Assembly (NCBI GenBank): GCA_937892095.1 | Contig: CALAVC010000057.1 | Location: forward strand, 1 to 64,000 | Source: an uncultured Bacteroidales bacterium | Lineage (GTDB): Bacteria > Bacteroidota > Bacteroidia > Bacteroidales > Marinilabiliaceae | Length of the DNA stretch: 64,000 bases | Reading direction: 5' to 3' | Part shown: positions 37,801 through 49,800 of the stretch, in pieces | How positions within the stretch are numbered: the stretch's first letter is position 1 | Layout: each line of letters starts with the position of its first letter | Notes under the pieces: generated by a model | The model's database searches: none | Told to the model about the DNA's origin: nothing | What the model saw: the letters and a program-made list of their open reading frames with translations, nothing else | Made by a program: the position numbers and the translations under genes

Positions 37801-40800
37801 TGAGTGTGTACCAACCACCTGCAACAGCAGAAGCAGTATATAGATCGGCTGAAGTGGTCGGGCTTGCTGGGAAGAATCCATTGCGAGTGTCGACACTATC
37901 GGCTTGCCATGTGAAGAGGTAGTTGATGCCATCGGAGAACTTGAAGCCATCGACTTTAATGATACGATCGTCGGCACAGAAGTCGACTACCGACTTATCA
38001 GCTGCTGAGACAGGGACAAGCGAGAAGTTGATTTGGTCGACACCACGAACAACGACATCTGTCGTGAAAGCACAACCACCGAACTCAACATTGAGAGTGT
38101 AGACAACATCGACAGCATTGCCATCGGCATCGAGCATGGTGGGCAAATAGACTTCATCGAGACGCCACGATTCACCAGAGGTGTGGGTGGCACCTGCTAT
38201 GTTGTAGCGATTACCAAGACCCGTCCAGTAGAAAGTGGTGTTATTGTTGACATCGTCTTCGGAGAAACCGATGAGTTCGAGGAGCGGAGCATAGGGCTTA
38301 CCTGCGCCTGCACACTTTTCTTCGGCATTGGCATCGAGTTCGACAAAATTGACTTTGTGAGTGTAGTCGAGGGATACTTCGGCTGAGAGGTTGCAGACAT
38401 CACCGCCGAGAGACATGAGGCGTCCTCTATCGTAGACGGTAACCTTATAATCACCTGGTTGGAGATCGGATATGCGAGTAAGACCTGGTTCGGCAACAGT
38501 AATGCCATCGGCTTCGAGAGTGCGACTATAGTCTGCGACTTCGGTGCCATCGACCTCCCAAACGTAGGAGAGGGTTCCAGCCTGATTTGTATAGTTGACA
38601 GAAATAACGCCTTTGTCGCCCGACTCACAGACAGGTTGAGTTACAGTGAGTGATACTTCGGGTTGAGTGAGAATGATTTCGTCTGTGAACTTGTAGCAGG
38701 TGTTCTGCATTGAGGGCTCAGCATCGACAGAGTACCAGTCGTAGACATAGAGGACGTAGGAACCAGCAGGGAGACCACCTTCGCTGTCGGCAGAACCGCC
38801 AATGGTGTAGACAAAACCTTCGGTTGATTCGACATCGTTGAACGAGCCTGAACGGAATGACTTGTTACCACCATCTTTGTAGAGATACCACTCATAGTGG
38901 ACATTATCTGAAGTATCTTTTGCACCGCCAGAGACGGTGAACTTTATTTCGCCCTTATTTTCTTCGCAGAGATTGCTCTCGACAATGATGTCGGGCATTG
39001 TGCTCTTGTCGATGATTTCTACTTGTGGTACATCGACAGAGACACCATTGGCATCGCGAACAGTAACGTCGTACTTACCTGCGAGAAGGTTGGCAATTGT
39101 GTAGGTTGCATTCTTATCTTCGGCAATGGCGGGCACAACTCCTTCGGTGTTGTGCTTGACACCGCCAACGTAGACGTCGTAGGGAGCTTGACCAGTTATG
39201 GTAAGAACAATCTGTCCCTTTTGGTCTTGGTAGCAAGGGTTGTCGACAACTTTATGATCTACTTGGAGCGCATTGCCATAGACTACGAAAGTGGTGTCGT
39301 AGTAGCAATGGAGGCTTGCAGTGTAGTTGTCGATTCGGAGGACAAAGTTCTTCTTATCGAGACGAGCTGTAGAGGGATAGGCAGAACCAGCTTCACGAAC
39401 GGCAAGACCAATGACAGGGTTGTTATTTTCATCGGTACCAACTTGGTAGTCGTAGACACCTGTTGTAGAGCCATCGGTATACCACTTCCAATCATAGTTG
39501 GCAAGACCACGTTGTGGTGCTTCAATTTTAATAGAACCAGAGTTCTCACCATTATCGGCAATGATGACATCGGGACGAATGTAGATGTCGGTAGGCTGAG
39601 AGATGGTAACAATTTCGGTCTGAGCTGAGCAACCAGCACTTGTCATGTCGGCACCATTGTAGACGCGAATGAAGTAGCGACCAGCCTTGCCAGAAGTGAG
39701 AGTGAAAGTATGCTCGGTATGTCCGTCAGCATCGACAGATTCGGGAGCAGACGTGATGAGAGTTGTTATTTCATTGGTACGAGTTTGGGTATCGCCATTC
39801 TCATCGGTATATGTTTCAGTTTGTTCGGTAACGCGATAGAGGACATAGAAGTGAGTGTTTGTGCTACCGAAATCGGCAGAAGCAGAAATAGTGGCGACAG
39901 ACTTGGTTGTCCTATCTTCGTCTTCAGTCTCGTTGTCAGGACAGTTGAAGTTGGTTGTAGAGACGATACGAGCAGAGATGCTTGGCTCGACAACTAATTC
40001 TTTTTCGCCCGAACAAGTGATTATATCGGGGTTTTGTCCATCGATGGTGTAGGTGGCAGCGTTGGTCCACTTGGCGATATACTTAACCTTGTAGGTTGAC
40101 GAGGCTGTGAGGTCGTCGAGATTGATGCCAAAAGTCTTATTGACACCATCGGTTACAGTCTCCCAGTCGGAGACTTGTGTTTCATCGTCGACTCCGTTGA
40201 CACGCCATACAGACAATTGGAATGCAGTTTGGTGGTGGCGTGGGTTATCGGCATTAGCGACGCTATTCCAACCACCCGAAATGCCTGCAGTAACAGTCTT
40301 GGCACAAGCATCGAAGACAGGGTCGGAGAGAGTGATGACACCGGGTGCATAGACACTTATGGTTGAGTTTACCTCACAATTTTTAGAGTCGGAAACACTG
40401 AGGTTGTACGTGCCAGCAGGCAGATTTTCGAAACGATAGGACTTGTCGGCAGAAGCGGCAATCTCTGCATCTGAGGCATCGGTAAGTTTATAGGTGTAGA
40501 GGTCGAGATTACCATAGTCGGCAATGTTGCCACCCTTCATATTAGTAACCTCGATAGCAGCCGTTCCGTCTTCGCACTCACCATCGCGAACAGCTACACG
40601 TTCGATACTGATGGCATCGGAAGGTTCTGTAACTGAGAAATCGAGCGAGTAGAGGCAAGATGGATAATTGGCATATTTGAACCATATGGTGTAATCGCCA
40701 GCCTTGAGAGATTCAGACACTTTTATGGTGCCGTTGCGGAGTATCTGACCATCGGCAGCAGTGGAGGTTGAACCAGCTTCGTAGGTCAGACGAGTGCTAA

Positions 40801-43800
40801 GACCAAGACTTGTAATGACATAGTCGGCTTCGGAAACGAAGTCGGAGACAGGACGCCAACCAGAAGCGTTGGCAGTAACGGCTACGCCATCTTGTTCGAT
40901 GATGAAGTAGACATCGGGCGTAAACTTGGGATAAGAAGCTTTGCTTGTCGAGTTAGCGACAGATTCGGAGAAGGCTTCTTTTGCATCGAGATTAGCAAGA
41001 GCTATTTCGACTGTGCCGTCGGTCCCACCCTTACAACTTACAGGTTCTTGAGTGTAAGAAGCTGTGATGTCGGGGAGTGCAGTGACGGTAAACTCGACAG
41101 TGCGAGCACATGCTGTGTTGTCGCCAGAGTAGACAGTGGCGGAATAGATGCCAGGCTCGAGCCCAGAGATTGAGGCATCGGTGGTCGGGAACTCTTCGCC
41201 AGAACCATAAGCCCACTTAACTGAATAGCTTGTGGGAGCATCGGCGTAGCCTGTGAAGCTAATGGAAGCCGTGCCAAGACCTGTACCTGCGGAGCGTTCG
41301 GAAGAGGCTGTATAGCAGTCGTAGTTGTTGGTAACCTTGACTTCAAACTCTACGGGAGCAACTTCGGAAATTGTAAGTGGAGCGGACTTGTAGACACAAC
41401 CAGTTTGATTATTGGTAACCTTGAGGATGTATCGACCAGCACCACCGACGTAGGAGAATGTCGTCTGTGCAGACTGATTATCTTTCTTGATGTTGGTTTC
41501 TGTGCTGTTGGCATCATACTCGTACCACATGTAGGAGTAGAGAGAAGAGCCAGCAGAAACTTCTTGCTCGACCGCGTTTTCGCCAGAAACGGCAGTGAGC
41601 TTGGTTAGGCGGATTGTACCATTTTCTTCACCAGTACATGCGTTATCGACCTTGAACTCCATACTCAGGTCGGGCTGAGTGATGGGGATGTATTTGGCGA
41701 TTTCGGTTTCGCAAGAGTTGTCGGTTACGACGGTAAGCCCTGTAGGGATTGTACGTCCATAGAGGTCGGCACCATTTCTGTTGAGTACATAGAGAGTACC
41801 ATCGACAGCAGTCATATATTTGATTGGCAAAGAAGCCTTGACGACCCACCCATCGGTTGGGATGGCCGTTTGGTAGACCTTATTGGTGACACCATTGGTT
41901 ACCTTGGTGTAGATGGTAGCATCGTTGTAGACCCCATCAGCATCGGGAGTATTGGTAATCTCCATATCGTAGCTGATAGAGCTATTGGTAGCATGGTACA
42001 TACGGAAAGAATAGTATCCGTAGTCTGATTGCTCAATATCTTGCTTGTTGAAAGACAAGCTTGGCGTGAGGAGGTCGAAACCATCGGCTGGGTTATTGAC
42101 CCAGTTTTCAGCAAGACTACCATCGGCTTCAACTACATAGTTAGGACAATAGTAAATAGTGTCGGTGCGCTGGTAGCGGTGCTTAGGCGAGACATAGAAC
42201 TGACGTTTGACACTACGTTGACAGAGACCATAAGAGTCATCGGCTTGGAAGACGTAGTTTATGGTGTAGATGCCCGGAGAGAGGTTTTCTGGGTTGAAGT
42301 AGAAAGTACCGTTTTCATCGTTAAGAGTGCCATCGGTGGCTACATTGGTATAAGTCTTAGCCTCGGTGGTGTTGGTGGCAGTAAAGTAGACATCATCGGT
42401 GGAAGTGGCACCAGTGATGGTGATAAGGTTGTTTTCTTCGTCGACAGTGTAGTCGTAGACTTCAACACCATTGACAGTAATGGTTTGGAGGTCGTAGCCT
42501 TCGTAAATTGGCAATTCGAAAGTAGCTGTACCATTGTCGACATCAGCGTTGTCGAAATTGCAATAGCCTTCTTGTGTTTGCGTGGTGGCGATGGCATCGA
42601 ATTCGAGACCATAGTTGTTGCCAGAGGCTGAACCTTGCATAACGACCTCGAACCAACCACGACCGGGAACGTAGGTTGAACTCGTCAGCTGAGGGTGCTT
42701 TGTTTCAATCTTGTAACGACCAGCATCGGAAGTGCAGAAGACACGAGGTTCGTCGGACGATGAGTTGTTGGAAATGACGTTGAATTGTGGGTTAGAGAAG
42801 TTGTTGATGTAGATAACCTTGGAGACAACGTATTCACAATCGCCATTGGCAGGAGTGTACTTATAGTAGACGGTGAGTGGTAGACGGTCTACAGAACCGA
42901 GACCATTGACATAGGCATCGATATTGAGGTATGCGACTTGACCAGATTCGTCGGTTTCGGGCGTAAGGGCAGAACCCTTAAGTATACCATTGGACGAAGC
43001 ATAAGAAGAAGCAAGTGTATCTGTCTCGCCAGCAACATTTTGGATAAGGAAACCATTAATGTTTGGAGATAGGGAGAAGACGCCATTACCGATGTTATCA
43101 CCCTGCGCATGGAACTTAAGGTACTTGTTGTTGGTGAATACTGTTAGTCCGTCGACGGTAGAGCCTGTGTTGGTACAGATTTCTGTGTTAAGGTCGATGG
43201 TTACAGACAGACCATTGTCGAGGAAGAGACGACGGCTCCATGGAGTACCACAACCGACGGCGTAGAGGATGCGATAGTCGGTGTTTGGCTGGAGGGCAGT
43301 TGTATATATTGTGTGGTTAGATATGTATTGTTCGCCTGGGAAGTTTTCGGGCGTAATGGCGATGACACCATCTTCGCCGTCGACAGGGACAGCAGGTATG
43401 GTTCGCTCGTTATTATTCTCGTCCTTAATGACTTGGAGGTAGAAAGTGCCTGGAATCTCACCATCGATGGTCGTGGTGGGCCAGAAACTGAGCATGTTAC
43501 CACGGTTGTAGATGTTCGGGTCGGTGTTACCATTGACATTCCAGCAGAGTTGGAGAGCTGGGATGGGGTCGTTGAGTAGTTCACCATCTTTGAACCATGT
43601 TTCTTGATTGCGCGAATCGGTTGCAGCAGCCTGTGTGGTTGGGAAGGCTGGAGTGCCAGAGGCGGTAGCTTCTTCACCATAGAAAATGGCGAAAGGATCT
43701 GACTGGCTAACGACGTAGGTTTCCCACTCTTTGGTAAGTGTGCAACCATTGTCGGCAACAAACTCCCAGACGAAGTGGTAGTGACCAACGCCTGCAGCAC

Positions 43801-46800
43801 CTTTCTCGAACTCCCAAGTGAAGGTGGGCGTTGTAGAAGACCAATCGAAAGTTACACTGCCGATGCCGTTGTCATCGTATTCGACAATGGGTGCAGCGGT
43901 GGAAGTGGTGGTGTTGATTGTATAAGAGTTGTAGATGTTGTACTTACCCTCTTTACCATTTTCATCGGTCAGAGTGTAGGAACCGCTGTCGTTTTGCTTA
44001 TAAACTTTGATGGTGCTGACACCAGCTATGCCTTCGTAGTCGTAGTTGTAGTCGTTGATGGCGTCAGAAGTGGGCATTTCGGCACCATTGACAGTTTCAG
44101 AGGCCTCGAGCTTACGACTTGGGTAGTTGATGAGGACACTGATTTTGGGTTCGTTGTGAGCACAATAGCTACGTTGCATATTGTGTTCGAGGTTGAACTT
44201 CTTGCGGATGTTGCGACTTGTGGATGCGTTGCACTGCTGATTGTTGGCACGACACTCTTGTCCGTTGTCGACATAGAGGCTGATGGTACCTTCGGTGCCA
44301 TTGGCAAGTGCGGCAGGATTGAAGTAATAGTAGTATTTATTGGGATCATCGGTACGCTGTACTTTCTCGACGAAGTCGCCACCAGTGAAATAGTAATAGT
44401 AGTCGTTTATGCTCTCGTCGGTGTATTCGGTGAGAGCCATGGCACTCTTGTAGTAGAAGGCATTGTAGTGCGCAAGGAGGTTGGCATCGATGTCGACAAG
44501 AGAAACGATGCGAGCGGGATATGTGTTGCCATCGGCAGTCGAAACAGTCTCGGAGAACGAGAAGTAGGCATCCTCGGTTACAGTGACAGCTTCGGTTACA
44601 ACATCATCGAGCGAGTTGATGGAGAGTTTGCTCGAAACGGTTACCTTGACACCAGCAGGAGCGTTGATGTTGGTGATGGTGCGAGTCTTCCAAGGAGCGG
44701 AGTAGGTGATGGAGTGCGAACCATCGGAGACAAGCGTTTCGCTATAAACATATTGTTGTCCGTTGATATAGCCTTCGGGCCAAGCGAGAGAAGCGTCGGA
44801 GTTGGAGGTATAGTTATAGCTCTTGCTTTCTTTCTTGGAATAGGGGACACGATCGACAGAGTTTGTAGCCTTTCCTGTAGTGATAATGGGTGTATTATCG
44901 GGATAGTATTGATACTGGTAGACGTAGGGTATGAGGAGACGACGAGTGTCATCGTCGGGACAGAGGTAATCCTCAGAGTAGCCACGCTGGAAACCAGAAG
45001 GAAGACCTTGAATCTCGAAGAAGATTTCGTCGAGGACAGGTTGGAAGAGGGTTACTTGCTTTTGAGTGTTGTAGGTACAGCCAGTAGTTCCGTCATGGTA
45101 TTCGTACTCAACAGTGATGGGTATACCATTGCCATTGTAGCGGTACATGTTGAGTGGGCTAAACGTGTAGACATAGTCGAGACCATCGGATTCAGGATAG
45201 TCTGGTTCGACAATACCATTGACACGAAGCTGAGCGTAGCTATATTGGTTGTTGACACCAGCAGGCACACCACGAATGGTTATGGGGTCGTTAGTACAAT
45301 AGCAATCGGCAGCATCGATAGAGACAAAGTTCTCGTACTTTTTATTAACAGTAAAGTCGCCTGTTATCTGGAATGTTTCGCAGAAGTCTTGAACGTAGAG
45401 AATCTTGTATTTGGCGGACTGATTAGAGCCATCGCCTTTGGTTTGGAAGTATTGTTGCCAATAGGCGAGGTCTTGACCAGTGGCTGATATGTCGATTTTG
45501 GAGAAGTCGATACCAGTTGGAGTGTAGATGCTGGGGTCGAATACGTAAGCACTGCTTATGTTTTTCTGAACAATGGGCAAGCGAACGGTGTTATCGACAG
45601 AGCTTTGGATATAGTATTTACCACCACCTGGGTAGAAATATGTGTTGAGGGCAACAGGGTCGTTGTCTTCGCAGAGAGACCAACGTGGGTCGTCAGCATC
45701 GATACGGAGACGAGTGTTGTTGGGTCGGATAATTACTTCGAGCTCGATGACATCGGACTTACAGTCGGTAAGTGAGTTGTCTTCAGCGACGACGTACCAC
45801 ATCTTGTGATAGTTGCCATTCTCATCGAGGTCGGCAGCTGTGATATTATTGGGTACTTGAGCAGGGAGGTCGGTATACTTATAGGCACGACTTGTATTGC
45901 TGCTGGAACCTGTGGTGAATGTGGAAGAAGCACCAGAGTTGGTGGACGGGTCGGACTCGTACCAGTGGTACTGGGTGTAGGCAGATGCTGAAGGTTGCTC
46001 GACATAGTATGTGGCTTCGGAGCCTTCGCAAACTATATTGTTACTACTTTGTGAGAACTCGGCATGAACGTCGTTTTGAGCGAGTTCGGGCTGTGGCTTT
46101 ATCGTGAAAGTGATAGGACGGCTATCGCAGACGATGCTGGTGCCACTGAGTGTCTGAATGGTAACATGGTATGTACCGACAGACATGCGATACTCTTCGA
46201 GGTTTTGCTTGGTGAGAGTCCAAGTCCATGTCCAAGTGCCTTCGTTGTGAACGAGTTCTTTGACAGTGCCAGAGCCATCGTTGAGAGCAACGTCTTTGTT
46301 TTCGAGGACAGACTTAGTGCGAGTTACGTTGACACCACCATCACCAGCGATGAGGAGTTGGAAGTCGTAGCCTTCGACTTCGTCGTCGGGAGGAATGACA
46401 TAGGTGATGTTGAGGGCATGGTCGATGTTGCGAAGTTCTGTTATACAGATGTCGCCTTCGATACCGTGAACATCGGGGTTATAGTCGATGTGGTTGGAAA
46501 TGACTTTAGCATTAGCGGCAGGAGTGGACTCGCAACCATTGAGGTTCTTAACAGTAAAGTAGTATTCTCCTTCGGTTACACCATAGAAAGTTACAGTGTT
46601 GTCGCCCTGCTTAACTGCATGGTTGTCGGTGGTTTCGCCACCAATGGGTTTAAGGATGAAGTCGCCAGTCTTGGAGCCAACATTAATGGTTACGACAGCA
46701 CCCTCGTCGCCACAGTAGTAATAGTTGGGGTCGTCAATCTTGGGCGAAGTGGGCACACCCTCCATGATGATGGATCCAATGGTGGTCTCGCAAGAGCCTT

Positions 46801-49800
46801 CGCCAAGAGAATATGGTACGGCAGTTACGAAAAGGGTTACTCGGTCTTCACTTTCGGGAGTGAAGTTTTCATCGAGAGTTAATATAGAAGTGTTGTTACC
46901 ACGAACACCAGCACTACGATATATACGTTCGTTGGTCTCGGTGAGAGAGTAGACCTTGTAGAGTACTTCGGGGTCGGTGGTGAGACCTGCATCGGTGCCA
47001 TCGATATATATTTTGTAGGAACAAGGGTCGGCAGCGAGGTGCTCAGCAACGACTTGAAGACCAGACTGAGGAGCCGACTTATAGATAGTTACAGAGCCAA
47101 CGGGTTGAGCAACGCAACCGCCACGACTTGCACCAGAGACTGTATAGACACCAGTTTCGTAGACAGTGAAAGGATAGCTTGCACCTTCGACCTCGGTGCC
47201 ATCTTTATAGAGAGTATAGGTGGCATTGGGGTTTTCGTTTTTAACACGAATGGTGTAGCCAGTCTGATTGTCGGCACACTGTGCACCCGTCTGAGCGAGT
47301 GTTACATCGGGTGCTTCGTCGGTGTCGATGGTGAAATTGCCAGAGACTTCTTCGCAAGACACATTAGAATTAACAGTATATATACCAGGTATTGTTTGTG
47401 GAGTGAAGTAGTATCCAGTACTGTAATCTTGGAGGGCGGTATATTCGTCTGCCTTATCGGTGCTTCCATCGGTATTCTTGCGATAGAGGGTATAGGTAAC
47501 ACCAGCTGTTACACCGTCGACACCAAAGGTGTGTTGCTCACCATAGCAGAGAATGGAAGAAGTGGAGGTGGAACCCTTGAGGGTCATGGTACGTGCTTGA
47601 CCTTGGGTAACGATGAGCTGACCACTGATTTGCTTGTCGTTGGTGCAACCTTCGCGAAGGGCACGGACAACATAGGTGCCTTCGGGGAGGTTGGTAAGGG
47701 TTATGTAGGTTGAAGAAGAGTTGTCGGCAGAAGCTGTAACGGAGTAGCCACTCATGGCTTTGCCAGTCTGGCTGTCGTAGAGAGAATAGGTTACTCGAGC
47801 TTCGGGGTTTTGGATATATAGTTTTGTGCCAGCGATGTCGGTTACGCAGTAGCCAGCAGTAGGAATCTTGGTGAGTGTGTTATATTCCTTGACGATGAAA
47901 GTGCCACTGAGTATGAACTCGCTGCTACTGTTGTCGCAACCTTCCATTTTGGCCTTGACATAGTAGACGCCCTCTTCGGAGACATAGAAACTTGGGGCGG
48001 AAGTGGAAGTTACGGGACCGAGTGTTTCGATGAGAACATCGTCGGTCTCATCTCCTTGGGCACGGCGATAGACTTCGTAGGTGGCACCGATTTGAGCACC
48101 AGTGAGTTGGAAGTGGCTACCAGGGTCGCCGATACAACCAGTGGTGTTTAGAGTTTGGTCGATACGGATGGTCTTATCGATTTCGACTTCGTTGACGACG
48201 ATGGAGGCAAGAGAACCGACAAGATTGCCATTGCCACAATCGGCATAGAACTCGTAGGTACCGGCACTTGTTGGCGTAAGCTTAGCGGTGGTGCCACTGA
48301 CAGTGAGTTGCTGATTGGTGGTTCCGTTGTTATAGTAGTAGGTGTAGCCAGACTGAATGCCAGAGATGGTGATTTCGGTGCCAGCACAGATTGGACCTAC
48401 TGGAGTTAGAGTGAGATTGGCTGGTTTTTCGCCGACTTCGACTTGACCGTCCATGATGACGAAGCAACTGTTGGCCATGGTTGCGTCTTTGAACTTGGCG
48501 CGAATGGTGTAGTAGCCTGCTGGAGCTTCGGAGATGGAGAAAGTGAGAGCACCACCAGTGCCGTCCTTTGTCATATTGTTGTAAGGAGTGGCGTTGCCAG
48601 TCTCGGTGGTAGAGTAGAAGACGTAGTAGGTTACGTTTTCATCGCTCTGGCTCATGGAGATGTCGAAATCGGTGCCACCACAGAGTCCTGTAGGCTGGCT
48701 TATCTTGTAGCTATTGGGGACAGTAACTGTGTTGGACTGGAGGTCGCCACACTTGCTGGTGGCCTTAACATAATAAACGTTGTTAGAATTGGTTTCGCCA
48801 CTACTTGGCTTAGCGATTGTCCATACGTTGCCGTTACGCGTAACACCGTCGGAAGTGCCGAGCGCACCTGCTTTACCTTTCTGATAGAGGTTGTAGGTGA
48901 GATTGCCGTTGGTGGAGACGCCTTCGAGCTTAATATTCCAATGGTCGTTGTCTTCGCCACATTCTACGGAGAGGGTGAGTGTAGCGTCGAGAGTAACGAC
49001 AGTCATGACACCGGGAACGTCGTAGGGGTCGCAGTTGGGTTTGAAAGCTTTGATGGTATACTCGCCAGATTCGGAGAGACCAGCGAGAGGGATGACGGCA
49101 TGATTATAGTCTTTGTTACCAACAACGGAATAAGTAGTAGGCGAAGTTACTTCAACACCGTCCTTGTAGAGTTTATAGGTTACATTGTATTCCGCCCATT
49201 CTATATCGAGGACCTCATCGTCAACTTCGTCGGCACAAACTATCTTGTTGATATTGGTAAGGTCAGAGTAGCCCTGGATAATAAATTGGTCGCCCCCCTG
49301 AACATAGTCGAAAGTGTAATGAACAGTATTACCACACTTACCGACAACACGATATTGGTCGTCTTTTACTGGTTCGTTGATGTAGAAGCGGACAGCAGTT
49401 TGAGTAGAAGTAGCCCAATAGCTACTAACATCGCTATTAGTAACAGCATTGACGTTGAAAGGTTGGTCGACCCAAACGCCATTTTCAAATTTTTGGAGGA
49501 AATATTGCACACCAGCTTCTACATTAAACTGCATATAAGCATAATCGCCGACACAGTCGTGACTGTTGTCGGTGTCGAGAATAAGATCCCAATCGTTAGG
49601 ACATTTGTTGGGACACTCTTGCCACCCCTCGACAACTTTTAGCAAGTCGGGTATTGTTCCATTAGGATCGAGATCTTCAAGACCTTGAATAGAGTAGACC
49701 TCTTTAGAGGTGAATATGTTGGTATATTCGGTAGAAGAAACGTAGAAATATATATATGGCACACTAGCAACGTAATCTATCCAATAGACACGTGCAGCTT

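Noticed and set aside
13262..41677. CRISPR-like or DNA-level tandem repeats
   Set aside because: Recurring short strings such as those coding for D-A-N-G-C come from conserved protein motifs; spacing is irregular and DNA identity is low outside the motifs.
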